Notes: a model not told the origin generated them from the sequence alone. A stretch of DNA of 64,000 bases from DASSUW01 sp963806395 (GCA_963806395.1 CAWDYI010000004.1:134419-198418); one strand, 5' to 3'; positions 1-9,385 are shown, numbered from the stretch's first letter. Program-made: numbers and translations.

Positions 1-3000
1 CGTCGCGCCGGTCTCGAGCTCCACGATCGGCTGGTACGCGAGGCTGAACTCCTCGCGTTCGATCGCGCGCGGGAGCGCGACCCGCAGCTCCAACCGGCGC
101 ACGGCGCGCGCCTGCATCGAGGGCGAGTAGACGACGACGTGCCCGGCGCCGAGCGCCTTTGCGGCATGCGCGGCGGTGTCGGCGCCGCGGAGCAGGTCCT
201 CTGCGAGGTCGCCGGGGGATGAGAGCGCGACGCCGGCGCTGGCGGTCAGCGGCACCTCGGCGCCGTCGAGCCGGACCGCGCGCGACGTCGCCGAGAGGAG
301 CTCGCCGGCGAGCGACTCGGCGTGGGCCGGCTCGGTGACGTTCTCCACCAGCACCGCGAACTCGTCACCGCCGAGGCGCGCAAGCCGGCCACGGTCGCCG
401 ACCGCCTCGCCGAGCCGGTCGGCCCACACCCTGAGCACGCGATCGCCGGCGGAATGGCCGAGCGAGTCGTTGATCGACTTGAAGTCGTCGAGCCCGATCA
501 GCAGCGTCGCGACGCCACCGCCGCGGGCGAGCGCCTCTTGCAGCCACTGCTCGAAGCGGGCGCGGTTGGGGAGGCCGGTGTGGCGGTCGACGACCGCGCT
601 CTGCTGCAGTTCGGTCTCGAGGCGGCGCTGCTCGGTCACGTCGCGCACGGTCAGGACCACGCCCGCCACGTCGGCGTGCCCGAGCCGGTCGGCCACGCGC
701 AGGTCGGCGTGCACGGGCCGGCCGTCGCGGTGGCGGAGCGTGAGCTCGCCCGCGGTCGCGTCGGGCATCCGGTGAGCGGCAGCGAGCAGGTGGGCGAGCC
801 GCGGCCGGTCCTCGGGGTCGACGAGCTCCTCGACGTCGCGGCCCTTCAGCGAGGCCGCCGGATGGCCGAGCAGCCGCTCGATCGAATCGGTCGCGAACGT
901 GATCGCGCGGTCGGCGTCGATCACCACGACGGAGTCGGAGGCGTGCTGCACCAGCGCCCGGAAACGGCGGTTGGACTCGCCCAGGCCGGCACGCTCGCCC
1001 TCGGCGCGTGCCCGTGCAGTGCGAACCCGGTTGGCGGTCCGTCGCGTGCGAGCGAAGGCGAGCAGGAGCAGTCCCTGGACGAATAGGGCGAGCGCGCCCG
1101 AGCCGAGGTTGATCCGCCAGGCAAAGGCGCTGCTGTGGTCCGCATCACTCTGCGCACGCCCGATATCGCCGTTCAGCACGACGTCGAGCCGGGACAGCTG
1201 GCTGTCGAGCTGCGCTCCGGCGCTGTTGAGGCGCTCGGCGTCGCTGCTCACCAGCGCGGCCCGGATCGCGTCTGCGTTGCGCCCGAGCGCGGCCAGCTCG
1301 GTACGGAGGGCCGGGGACGACGCTCCGGCGCGCTTGACCGCCGCGTTCAGCTCGGTCAGCTGTCGCTGGCCCAGGATCGCGGCCGGCACCGCGCTGAGGT
1401 CGCCGCTGCGCCTGCGGACACGCAACTGCTCGATCTCGTGCAGATGGCGGTCGGCCCGGGTCAGCTCGATTGCCCGCCGCTTGTCGGCGTTCGCCTCCAT
1501 GTGCAGGTTGGCGGCCGATGCGGTCCAGCCGCCGACGACGATGACAGCGGCGGCGAGGAACAGCGTGGGGCGCCGTGCGCTGCGCGTCGCGCGGCGCGGT
1601 GCGAGGGTCGGATGATCCGGTGCGGCAGCCGCCTGCGCGGCCACGGCGACGAGGACGTCGCCGGCGGCGATCGCTGCCGTGCCGATGTCGTTGCGGTGGC
1701 CCACGAGGCCGCTCGCCTCGAGGTGCAGGAACGCGCGCACCACGTCGGGCGCGTACATCGTGGCGGAGCCGGCGAGAAGCGCGGCGCGCGCAGCCTCGAC
1801 GCCGAGCGGCGCGCGACCGGGGCGCCCTTCGCGCAGGGTCGCCCAGGCGTTGCAGACCGCGATCACCCGGGCCTCCACCGGCGGGTTCGTCGCCACCGGC
1901 TCGTGATGTCGCACGACTCCCGCCGTCGCGCTGCCGAGCAGGCGCTCGGCCGCCGCGGTCAGCGGAACGCTCGCCAGCGGGTGGTCCGCGAGCCGGGGAG
2001 TGCCGTCGATGCCCGGCGCGTGCGGGCGGCGCAGGAGCGCCTCGGGCGCGGACACGAGGGGGATGTCGTGCAGGCGGGCGGCGACCGCGCAGCGCCGGCG
2101 CGTGTCGGCGTCGAGCCCGAGATGGTCGGCCACCTCGCCTGCCCACAGCGCGACCGACTGGCTGTGGCCCTCCTGGTCGCGGCGGCTGTCGACGGAGTCG
2201 GCGACGGACTCCAGGAGCGCGAGCCCGCCCGGCTCGCCGCCGGCGCGGACCTGGTTGCCGCCCAGCTTCCTGGCGGTGTCGCGCGCCCGCTGGGCGGCGT
2301 GCAGCACGTTCTCGCCCGCGTCGTCCGGCGCCCACGCGACGCCCACGCACGCGCCGAGCGGACCGGTGGCGAACGGCTCGCCGGCGATCGTGACGCGCAG
2401 GCGTTCGGCGGCGGCCACCATCGTCTCCGCGCTCGTGTCGCGTGCGAGCAACACGAACTCCGAGTCGCCCCAACGCGCCAGCACGGTGCCGGCGCCGGAG
2501 ACGGCGCGCAGGCGCGCGGTCGCCTCCGCGATCGTGATGTCGCGCTCCTCGAAGCTGGTCGACGGGTCGGCCAGTTCGACCACGATCACGCCCGGTGACG
2601 GTCCACGCTGACGCAGCTCGTGCACGACGGCCGCACGGTTGGGCAGTCCTGTGAGCACGTCGGTGACGGCGAGACGGTCGCGATCGGCGATCGCGCCGGC
2701 GAGCTGGGCGCGGATCGCGCGGTTCTCCAATCCCGCGAGGAGGAACCGGAGCAGCATCGCTCCGACCGCGCATGCGAGCACGATGCCGATCCAGGTCTCG
2801 CGGTCGCGGGCCACCCAGAACGCGGCCAGTGCCGCGATACCGGCGAGCATCGCGCCGACCCCCAGGCCGCGGGCGGCCTTCGGCGGCGCCTCGCCGACGC
2901 GCCGCGGGCGGCGCAGCGACACGAGGGCGGCCAGCGCGCACAGCACGTAGAACGCGATCCACAGGAGGTCCACGGGACTCCCGGAGGCGTAGGCGTCGTT

Positions 3001-3657
3001 CGCGGCGAGCCAGGTGTAGAGCCCATCGCCGATGATCTTGGTCACGAGTGCCGCCGCCACGAGGACGATCGGGAGCGGCACGCGGCGCGAGCCGAGGACG
3101 AGGGCGAGCGCCGGCACGAGCGCGAGCACGCCGAGCCCGTTGTACGCGAGCGCCACAACGACCGCGGCGTTGATGCCGTCCGTCGCGTTCGGCGCGACGA
3201 CGAGCGCGAAGCCGAGGCTGAGGATCGCCGCCGCGAGCACGCTCGCCTCGAGCAGCGACCGGGCGCTGCGCGGCCACGAGCCGGCGCCGGCGCCGCGCGT
3301 CATCGCCACGACGAGCAGCAGCATGCCCGCGACGTAGCACGCGTCCGCCGGAGACGGCGTCGGCTCGGCGCCGACCAGCTCGAAGACGGCCCACAGCACC
3401 TCGCCGGTGAAGAAGAACGCCACGCCGGGCGCGAGCCACGCCCAGAACCGCCGGTCGGCGATGCCGCGGGCGAGCATCGCGCGCACGGCGAACACGAGCG
3501 CGACGGTGGCGGGGGCCTGGAAGAGCAGGTCGGCAGCGACCACCCCGGTCGGCGCGAGGAGGAGGTAGAGCGGCAGCCAGAGCGCGGCGACGCCCACCAG
3601 GACGTAGGCGCTGCGCGGGAAGCTCGACGAGCTCGAGTCGTAGGACAGGTTCGGCAT
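1..3657 (-). CDS. Multi-domain c-di-GMP protein: membrane domain, GGDEF, HD, PAS, GGDEF, EAL (3' end outside window)
   Basis: Predicted to make, bind or break down cyclic di-GMP at the membrane. I checked every codon from the ATG at 3657 to base 1 and found no stop, so at least 1219 residues form one chain that continues past the left edge. In order: about eight hydrophobic helices (residues 1-320); a degenerate GGDEF domain reading RWGDSEF at 395-401; an HD/HD-GYP-like domain with HSQS (498), LHD (529-531) and RHHE (583-586) but no GYP; a helix at about 699-718; a coiled periplasmic or linker stretch; a second helix at about 850-870; a PAS domain (about 890-1010); an intact GGDEF at 1096-1100; and the start of EAL (FSLAYQPIVE from 1204). 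It looks like two signalling proteins joined end to end. The start lacks a strong ribosome site. Domain calls are confident; the natural fusion is less so. Confidence 0.8.
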   Translation of the reverse strand, partial: MPNLSYDSSSSSFPRSAYVLVGVAALWLPLYLLLAPTGVVAADLLFQAPATVALVFAVRAMLARGIADRRFWAWLAPGVAFFFTGEVLWAVFELVGAEPTPSPADACYVAGMLLLVVAMTRGAGAGSWPRSARSLLEASVLAAAILSLGFALVVAPNATDGINAAVVVALAYNGLGVLALVPALALVLGSRRVPLPIVLVAAALVTKIIGDGLYTWLAANDAYASGSPVDLLWIAFYVLCALAALVSLRRPRRVGEAPPKAARGLGVGAMLAGIAALAAFWVARDRETWIGIVLACAVGAMLLRFLLAGLENRAIRAQLAGAIADRDRLAVTDVLTGLPNRAAVVHELRQRGPSPGVIVVELADPSTSFEERDITIAEATARLRAVSGAGTVLARWGDSEFVLLARDTSAETMVAAAERLRVTIAGEPFATGPLGACVGVAWAPDDAGENVLHAAQRARDTARKLGGNQVRAGGEPGGLALLESVADSVDSRRDQEGHSQSVALWAGEVADHLGLDADTRRRCAVAARLHDIPLVSAPEALLRRPHAPGIDGTPRLADHPLASVPLTAAAERLLGSATAGVVRHHEPVATNPPVEARVIAVCNAWATLREGRPGRAPLGVEAARAALLAGSATMYAPDVVRAFLHLEASGLVGHRNDIGTAAIAAGDVLVAVAAQAAAAPDHPTLAPRRATRSARRPTLFLAAAVIVVGGWTASAANLHMEANADKRRAIELTRADRHLHEIEQLRVRRRSGDLSAVPAAILGQRQLTELNAAVKRAGASSPALRTELAALGRNADAIRAALVSSDAERLNSAGAQLDSQLSRLDVVLNGDIGRAQSDADHSSAFAWRINLGSGALALFVQGLLLLAFARTRRTANRVRTARARAEGERAGLGESNRRFRALVQHASDSVVVIDADRAITFATDSIERLLGHPAASLKGRDVEELVDPEDRPRLAHLLAAAHRMPDATAGELTLRHRDGRPVHADLRVADRLGHADVAGVVLTVRDVTEQRRLETELQQSAVVDRHTGLPNRARFEQWLQEALARGGGVATLLIGLDDFKSINDSLGHSAGDRVLRVWADRLGEAVGDRGRLARLGGDEFAVLVENVTEPAHAESLAGELLSATSRAVRLDGAEVPLTASAGVALSSPGDLAEDLLRGADTAAHAAKALGAGHVVVYSPSMQARAVRRLELRVALPRAIEREEFSLAYQPIVELETGAT

Positions 3658-3739
3658 AGGGATAGCCGCGCCCGGGCGGCACCCCGGGTAGTCGGCCTCG
3701 CGCGCCGCCGATGTAGCGCCGAGTAGCGCGTCCCTGCGG

Positions 3740-6700
3740 CTAGCCCGTGAGAGCGGGCGCGTCGGCGGTCGGGATGCCGGCGCGGCTCGGGTCCTTCTCG
3801 GAGCCCTTGATGATCTCGTCCGGAGCCTTCTTCTTGGGGATGAAGCCGGACTTCATGCCGAAGTAGACCGCCTGCGGGTGATGCGCCACGATCGCGAGCG
3901 TCGACTGCTCGGGCTCGACCGCGTGGCCCCCCGAAAGCGAGAGGCCGATGCGCTCGGCGCCGAGCAGGCGGAACACCTTGATGTGCTCGGACTGGTCCGG
4001 GCACGCCGGGTAGCCCCACGACCAGCGGCGCCCCTGGTCGTGCGGGATGCCGAGATCGTGGCGCACGCGGGCGTGGATCCACTCCGCCATGCCCTCCGCC
4101 GTCTGCACGCCGAGCCCGTGCGTGTAGAGCTGCTCGGCGAACTCGCCCTGCTTCTCGAGCTCGGCCATCAGGTCCGTCACCTGCGGACCGGCGGTCACGG
4201 CCTGGATCGCGACGACGTCACGCTCGCCGGACTCCTTGGGCCGGTAGAAGTCCGCGAGGCAGATGCGGTCGTGCCCGGGCTGGCGCGGGAACACGAGCGT
4301 CTCGAGCACGCGCTCGGGATCCTCGGGGTCGTAGATCTCGAGCGAGTTGCCAACGGTGTTGCAAGGGAAATAGCCCAGAATCGCGCGGGGGGCGAGGTAG
4401 TCCTGCTCGCGCCACATCCGCTCCAGGCGCGGCTGGAATTCCTCGTCCACCAGCTTCCGCCACTCCTCGCCCTTCTGGCCGCGGCCGCCCCAGTGCAGCT
4501 TGAACAGCACGTGCGTGTCGAGGTGGGGGAACACCTCGTCGAGCTCGACCGGGATCTCCTGCACGCCCCAGAACGGCGGCGCGGGGATCGGCACGTCGGT
4601 ACGGGCGGCCGAGCGCACGGACTCGTCGTCGGTCGGGCCGAGCTCGGGCTCGGGGCCCTTCTCGCGCAGCTTGCGGGCCTCGTCGCGGAACTTCGCGACG
4701 AGCTCGGTGCGGCGGTCGGGCTCGACCAGCTGGTCCATCACGGCCAGCCCCGCGAAGGCGTCCTTGCAGTAGAAGACGCCGGGGTCGTAGACCTCGTCGG
4801 AGTCCTTGCCCTTCGGGTACAGGATCCGGCGGCCGAAATCGCGGTTGATCGCGGCGCCGCCGACCAGCACGGGGTACTGGAGGCCGCGCTCGTGCAGCTC
4901 CTGCACGGCCAGCGGCATCTGCTTGGAGGTCGAGACGAGCAGCGCGGAGAGGCCGATCGCGGTGGCGTTGTGCTCCTGCGCGGCGTCGAGGATCGTGCCG
5001 ATCGGGACCTGCTTGCCGAGGTCGACCACCGTGTAGCCGTTGTTGGTGAGGATCGTGTTGACGAGCGACTTGCCGATGTCGTGCACGTCGCCGAACACGG
5101 TCGCGAGCACGACGGTGCCCTTGGTGTAGCCCTCGATCTTGTCGAGGTACTTCTCCAGCTGCGCGACGGCCTTCTTCATCACTTCGGCGCTCTGGAGCAC
5201 GAAGGGCAGGATCAGCTCGCCGGCGCCGAACTTGTCGCCGACCTCCTTCATGGCCGGAAGCAGCACGTTGTTGAGTGTCGGGACGGCCTCGATCTTCGCC
5301 ACGCACGCGTCGATCTGGGCCTCCACGCCGTCCTTCTTGCGCCGCAGGATGTGCCAGTGCAGCGCCTCCTCGGGCTCCATGCCGGCGGTCGGGTCGGCGA
5401 CCTCGGCAGCCTCCTCCGACTGGCCCTCGAAGTGACCGATGAAGCGCTCCAGCGCGTCCTCGCGGCGGTTGAAGACGAGGTCGTCGGCGAGCTCGCGCTC
5501 GTTCTCCGGGATCTCCGAGTACGGCGTGATGTGGTTCGGGTTGACCATCGCGAGGTCGAGCCCGGCCTCCACGCAGTGGTGCAGGAACACGGAGTTGAGC
5601 ACCGACCGTGCCTTCAGGCCGATGCCGAACGAGACGTTCGACACGCCGAGCGAGGTCTTGACGCCCGGCAGCTCGGCCTTGATCAGCCGGATGCCCTCGA
5701 TCGTCTCGACCGCGGACGGCTTCCACTCGTCGTCACCGGTGGTGAGCGTGAACGTCAGCGCGTCGAAGATCAGCAGCTCCGGGTCCATGCCGTGCTCGTT
5801 GCACACGAGGTCGGTGATCCGCTGCGCGACCTCGAGCTTGCGCTCGCGCGTCTTCGCCATCCCGACCTCGTCGATCGTCAGCGCGATCAGTGCGGCACCG
5901 TGGGCGAGCGCGATCGGGACCACCTTGTCGAGCTTGTCGCGGCCGGCCTCGAGGTTGACCGAGTTGACGATCGCGCGGCCGGGGATCTGGTCGAGCGCCT
6001 TCTCGATCACCTCGGGCTCGGTCGAATCGACCTGGATCGGCGCGGGCTGGGTGAGCGACACCTTCTTGACAACCCGGCGCATCTGCTCGTCCTCGTCCTG
6101 GCGCTCGGTCAGGGCCACGCAGACGTCGAGCACGTGCGCGCCGCCCTCGACCTGGTCCTCGGCGACCTGCAGCAGGCCGTCGTAGTCGTCGGCGAGCAGC
6201 AGCTCCTTCGCCTTGCGCGAGCCCTGCGAGTTCACGCGCTCGCCGACCAGCGTCGGGCGCGGCTCCTGCACGAGCGGGGCGGCGGCGATCATCGAGGACA
6301 CGTGCGGCGGCCGCGGGGCGGGCCGGCTGGACGACGTGCGGCCGTCGACACGCTGCTTGAGCGCGTAGATGTGGTCCGGCGTGGTGCCGCAGCAGCCGCC
6401 GACGATGTTCACGCCGTAGCGCTCGACGAACTCGCCGAGCGCGTTCGCGACCTGGTCCGGCGTCTCGGGGAAGATCGTCTCGCCGTTCGGGCCCTGGTGC
6501 GGGATGCCGGCGTTCGGGATGCAGTGGATCGGCACCGGGCAGTGCTCGCCGAGGAACCGGATCGCGTCGCGCATGTCCTCCGGCCCGGTCGAGCAGTTGA
6601 GCCCGATCACGTCGACCTTCAGGGCCTCGAGCGTGGCGAGCGTGGCCGAGATGTCCGTGCCGAGCAGCATCTTGCCGCCGTTCGGTAGCAGCGAGACCGA

Positions 6701-7261
6701 GGCCTGGATCGGCGTCGTACGGCCGGTCAGCGTGAACGCCTCACGCGTGCCGAAGATCGCCGCCTTCACCTCCAGGATGTCCTGCGCGGTCTCGATGATG
6801 ATCAGGTCGACGCCGCCCTCGAGCAGGCCCTGCGCCTGCTCGGCGAAGCATGCGACGAGCTCCCGGAAGCCGATCTTGCCGAGCGTCGGGTCCTCGGACG
6901 CGGGCAGGTGGCCGGTCGGGCCGATCGAGCCGGCGACGAACCGCTTCTCGCCGACCGCCTTGCGGGCGATCTCGGCGGCGCGGCGGTTGATCTCGAGCGT
7001 GTGGTCCTCGAGCCCCCACTCCTCGAGCTTGATCCTCGAGGCCTGGAAGGTGTCGGTCTCGACGACCTCGGCACCGGCCTCGATCATCGACTCGTGCACG
7101 CCCTCGATCACGTCCGGGCGGTTGAGCACCAGTGCCTCGTGGCAGCGCCCGGGAAGGCGGTAGTCGCGCTCGAGCGACAGGTCGAACTGCTCGAGCGTGG
7201 CGCCCATACCGCCGTCGAAGACGACGACGCGGTCGCGGACAGCGGCGAGGAAGTCGCGCAT
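3740..7261 (-). CDS. metH: Cobalamin-dependent methionine synthase
   Basis: Transfers a methyl group from 5-methyltetrahydrofolate to homocysteine through cobalamin, giving methionine and tetrahydrofolate in the cytoplasm. All four modules are visible. The homocysteine/zinc domain (1-320) has the cysteines of GLNCS (about 223) and VGGCCGT (290-291). The pterin domain (about 335-620) follows. The B12 cap and Rossmann domain carry DVHDIG with the cobalt-ligand His at about 727. A C-terminal AdoMet reactivation domain occupies about 915-1150. At about 1173 residues it is near the size of E. coli MetH. I chose the ATG at 7261; a TTG at 7270 is in frame but has no ribosome site. I looked for a B12-box riboswitch upstream and did not find one. 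The gene stands alone, 82 bp from its downstream neighbour. Confidence 0.96.
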   Translation of the reverse strand: MRDFLAAVRDRVVVFDGGMGATLEQFDLSLERDYRLPGRCHEALVLNRPDVIEGVHESMIEAGAEVVETDTFQASRIKLEEWGLEDHTLEINRRAAEIARKAVGEKRFVAGSIGPTGHLPASEDPTLGKIGFRELVACFAEQAQGLLEGGVDLIIIETAQDILEVKAAIFGTREAFTLTGRTTPIQASVSLLPNGGKMLLGTDISATLATLEALKVDVIGLNCSTGPEDMRDAIRFLGEHCPVPIHCIPNAGIPHQGPNGETIFPETPDQVANALGEFVERYGVNIVGGCCGTTPDHIYALKQRVDGRTSSSRPAPRPPHVSSMIAAAPLVQEPRPTLVGERVNSQGSRKAKELLLADDYDGLLQVAEDQVEGGAHVLDVCVALTERQDEDEQMRRVVKKVSLTQPAPIQVDSTEPEVIEKALDQIPGRAIVNSVNLEAGRDKLDKVVPIALAHGAALIALTIDEVGMAKTRERKLEVAQRITDLVCNEHGMDPELLIFDALTFTLTTGDDEWKPSAVETIEGIRLIKAELPGVKTSLGVSNVSFGIGLKARSVLNSVFLHHCVEAGLDLAMVNPNHITPYSEIPENERELADDLVFNRREDALERFIGHFEGQSEEAAEVADPTAGMEPEEALHWHILRRKKDGVEAQIDACVAKIEAVPTLNNVLLPAMKEVGDKFGAGELILPFVLQSAEVMKKAVAQLEKYLDKIEGYTKGTVVLATVFGDVHDIGKSLVNTILTNNGYTVVDLGKQVPIGTILDAAQEHNATAIGLSALLVSTSKQMPLAVQELHERGLQYPVLVGGAAINRDFGRRILYPKGKDSDEVYDPGVFYCKDAFAGLAVMDQLVEPDRRTELVAKFRDEARKLREKGPEPELGPTDDESVRSAARTDVPIPAPPFWGVQEIPVELDEVFPHLDTHVLFKLHWGGRGQKGEEWRKLVDEEFQPRLERMWREQDYLAPRAILGYFPCNTVGNSLEIYDPEDPERVLETLVFPRQPGHDRICLADFYRPKESGERDVVAIQAVTAGPQVTDLMAELEKQGEFAEQLYTHGLGVQTAEGMAEWIHARVRHDLGIPHDQGRRWSWGYPACPDQSEHIKVFRLLGAERIGLSLSGGHAVEPEQSTLAIVAHHPQAVYFGMKSGFIPKKKAPDEIIKGSEKDPSRAGIPTADAPALTG

Positions 7262-7278
7262 GACCGCCAAGAGTAGCG

Positions 7279-7306
7279 CAACCTTGACACAGGCTTGGCA
7301 AGGTTG
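7279..7306. promoter_or_regulatory. 8-bp inverted repeat upstream of metH
   Basis: CAACCTTG (7279-7286) and CAAGGTTG (7299-7306) are exact inverted copies separated by 12 bases, ending 17 bp before the metH start codon. The position suits a repressor site or a hairpin in the metH leader. No family motif was recognised. Confidence 0.35.
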
Positions 7307-7422
7307 GCGGCCCTCGCTGGCCGGGCCGGCGGCCTCCGGTTTACGAACCTTTATCCCGCCCCTCTAGACGGATGCCCCAGCGCGCGCGACCCTTCGCGGT
7401 CCCTCGTCAGTAGGAGGCATCC

Positions 7423-7530
7423 ATGGTGGTCCTCGTCGGCGTGCTGGTGGTGCTCTTCATCGTGGCGTTCTTCCTGTCGGACAGCAGGCCCGCGCAGCGC
7501 TGGCGGCGGCGGCGGGGGCGGCCGACATGA
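7423..7530 (+). CDS. 35-residue single-span membrane protein
   Basis: A small gene with a perfect AGGAGG at 7412-7417 five bases before its ATG. The product starts with about 20 hydrophobic residues (VVLVGVLVVLFIVAFFL) and ends in a very basic tail rich in arginine (RWRRRRGRPT). It should be a single-span membrane peptide with the charged tail in the cytoplasm. Its TGA (7528-7530) overlaps the ATG of the next gene as ATGA, so the two are almost certainly translationally coupled. I recognise no family. The strong ribosome site and the coupling are the reasons for calling it real. Confidence 0.65.
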   Translation: MVVLVGVLVVLFIVAFFLSDSRPAQRWRRRRGRPT

Positions 7531-7892
7531 ACTTGCGTTGGAGCGAGGTGTCGAAGGTGAAGATCGTCGCCGTGGTGGTCGGGCTCGCCGTGCTCGTCTT
7601 CCTCTGGACCGTGGAAATCAGCGACACGGTGATGGTGGTCATCACAGTGGCGTGGGCGGGGGGCTTCTTCGGGTGGGCCTGGGTCACGGGCGCGCGGCGC
7701 CAGCGCGAGGGCTACATCTCCAACCTGGACAGCTCCGCCTACAGCTACAGCTGGCGCGATCGCAGCCCGAGCATCGGCAACCCCGGCGGCTACCGCTACG
7801 CCGATGCCGACTACGACCCGGACGCCGACGACGGTGGCGGTAGCGGCGGGGACGCAGAAAGCGGCGGTGGCGCGGCAACTGACCGCCGTTGA
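7527..7892 (+). CDS. Two-helix membrane protein with acidic glycine-rich tail
   Basis: 121 residues of unknown function. After a short basic start come two hydrophobic helices at about 12-28 and 35-53 (VVVGLAVLVFLW and a VVITVAWAGGFFGWAWV stretch). A soluble tail follows, rich in Tyr, Ser and Asp (YSYSWRDRS, DADYDPDADDGGG). The start codon overlaps the stop of the 35-residue membrane peptide before it, so the pair probably work or are made together. No catalytic motif is visible. The tail composition suggests a flexible cytoplasmic or surface region. Confidence 0.7.
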   Translation: MNLRWSEVSKVKIVAVVVGLAVLVFLWTVEISDTVMVVITVAWAGGFFGWAWVTGARRQREGYISNLDSSAYSYSWRDRSPSIGNPGGYRYADADYDPDADDGGGSGGDAESGGGAATDRR

Positions 7893-7902
7893 CCAATTGG
7901 TC
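7891..7902. promoter_or_regulatory. 12-bp perfect palindrome GACCAATTGGTC
   Basis: A perfect palindrome that contains the stop codon of the preceding gene and lies 78 bp before the amidohydrolase ATG. It could be an operator for the amidohydrolase-dioxygenase pair. No known factor was recognised. Confidence 0.3.
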
Positions 7903-7979
7903 GCCGGTGTCGCCCTGCGAGCAGACCGATAGGCTTTTCGACTTAATTGATCGACAAAGTCATGTACGATCCCGGAACG

Positions 7980-8885
7980 ATGCCGGCGACCGACGTCCAT
8001 CAGCACCTGTGGCCCGAGCCGCTGCTGCGCCTGCTGTCCGCGCGCTCGGACGCACCGCGACTGCGCCGCGCGGGCGACGGGTGGGAGCTGGAGCTGAGCG
8101 GGGAGGCACCTGAGCGGTTCGACCCGCGCGCCCACGATCCAGTGGCCCGCGGCGCCCTCGCCGCACGCGACGGGCTCGACCGCGTGTTCGTGGCGCCGTC
8201 CTCGCCGCTCGGCATCGAGAGCCTGCCGGCAGCCCAGGCGGAGCCGCTTCTGGACGCCTTCCACGACGGCGTGCGCGAGCTGGGCGGTCCGTTCGTGCCG
8301 TGGGCGTCGATCCCGCTCGCCGCGCCGGATCCGGCCGTGGTCGACGTGCGGCTCGACGCCGGTGCGGCCGGGCTCTGCCTGCCCGCGTCGGCGCTCGCCG
8401 GCGAGGCCCAGCTCGACCGCGCCGGTCCGGTGCTGGAGCGGCTCGCCGCCCGCAACGCGCCGCTGCTCGTGCACCCGGGCGCCGCACCGGCCGGCGCGGC
8501 GTCGACGCCTGCGTGGTGGCCGGCGCTGACCTCGTACGTGGCGGAGATGCACGCGGCGTGGCTGGCGTTCGCGGCCTGGGGGCGGCGTGCACATCCGCGC
8601 CTGAAGGTCGTGTGGGCGATGCTCGCCGGGGGCGCGCCGCTGCACGCCGAGCGGCTTGCCGCCCGGGGCGGCCCGGCCGCAGCGGTCCATGACGAGCTCG
8701 CCTGGTTCGACGTCTCCTCCTACGGGCCGCGCGCTGTCGATGCGATGTTGCGGACGATCGGCGTCGACCGGCTCGTGCTCGGCTCCGACCGGCCGGTCGC
8801 CGAGCCGCCGGAGCTCGCCGCACTCGGCCCCGCCGTCCGTCACGCGATCGCCGTCGTCAACCCGGCGCGCGTGTTCGATGCTTGA
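7980..8885 (+). CDS. Amidohydrolase family protein (metal-dependent, TIM-barrel)
   Basis: A putative metal-dependent hydrolase or decarboxylase of the amidohydrolase-2 type. The N-terminus has the HxH metal motif in TDVHQHLW. A later His sits in LLVHPGA, and near the end DRLVLGSDRPVAEPPE matches the conserved GSD region with its metal or catalytic Asp. About 301 residues, a normal size. The ATG at 7980 is preferred because GGA lies five bases upstream and the protein then begins just before the HxH motif; an ATG at 7947 is also in frame. Its last 8 bases overlap the start of the cysteine-dioxygenase-like gene, so the two are one operon. The substrate is unknown. Confidence 0.75.
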   Translation: MPATDVHQHLWPEPLLRLLSARSDAPRLRRAGDGWELELSGEAPERFDPRAHDPVARGALAARDGLDRVFVAPSSPLGIESLPAAQAEPLLDAFHDGVRELGGPFVPWASIPLAAPDPAVVDVRLDAGAAGLCLPASALAGEAQLDRAGPVLERLAARNAPLLVHPGAAPAGAASTPAWWPALTSYVAEMHAAWLAFAAWGRRAHPRLKVVWAMLAGGAPLHAERLAARGGPAAAVHDELAWFDVSSYGPRAVDAMLRTIGVDRLVLGSDRPVAEPPELAALGPAVRHAIAVVNPARVFDA

Positions 8886-9366
8886 GCCCCACGAGCACGA
8901 CCTCGATGCGGCCGAGCTCGAGGCGCTCGTGCGCGACCTCGCCGACCGTCCGGAGCTGTGGCGAGATCTGGTCGAGCATCGCGCGGACGCCCGCACGTAC
9001 GCGCAGCTGCACCGCGACGAGCACGTCGCCGTGTGGCTGATCTGCTGGATGGACGACCACGACACCGGCTACCACGACCACGACCTGTCGGCCGGCGCGG
9101 TCGCGGTCGCCGCCGGCGCGGTGCGAGAGGAGCGGCTGGTGCTCGGCGGCGCGCCCGCCTCCCGGACGGCTGCCGCGGGCGAGGCGTTCACGTTCGAGCC
9201 GGCCGACATCCACCGCGTCAGCCATGCGGGCGCAGCGCCCGCCGTCACGATCCACGCGTACTCGCCGCCGCTGTGGCGGATGGGCGCCTACGAGGTCCTG
9301 CCGTCCGGCGAGCTGCGCCGCTGGTCGCTCTCCTACGCGGAGGAACTGCGCCCGATCGGCGCCTGA
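8878..9366 (+). CDS. Cysteine dioxygenase-type cupin protein
   Basis: A thiol-dioxygenase-like cupin of 162 residues. The iron-binding pattern is visible as HDTGYHDHD (the HxH pair) and a later His in PADIHRVSH. The two conserved blocks VAVWLICWMDDHD and VTIHAYSPPL are typical of the bacterial cysteine dioxygenase type I family, which oxidises cysteine or a related thiol to a sulfinate. It starts inside the end of the amidohydrolase gene (8-base overlap), so the two are probably co-translated and may act on the same sulfur compound. Specificity for cysteine over 3-mercaptopropionate cannot be told from what I can see. Confidence 0.78.
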   Translation: MLEPHEHDLDAAELEALVRDLADRPELWRDLVEHRADARTYAQLHRDEHVAVWLICWMDDHDTGYHDHDLSAGAVAVAAGAVREERLVLGGAPASRTAAAGEAFTFEPADIHRVSHAGAAPAVTIHAYSPPLWRMGAYEVLPSGELRRWSLSYAEELRPIGA

Positions 9367-9385
9367 CGCGGCGAAGGAAGAGGGA

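Noticed and set aside
1145..3682. An 845-residue minus-strand frame
   Set aside because: Composition is almost all Arg, Ala, Gly and Pro; the true c-di-GMP protein lies in a different minus frame.
3878..6688. A 936-residue plus-strand frame opposite metH
   Set aside because: Antisense shadow of metH, with no domain-like sequence.
7271..7422. Cobalamin or SAM riboswitch before metH
   Set aside because: No B12 box (GCCACTG) or SAM-class core could be found on the minus strand; only a short inverted repeat.
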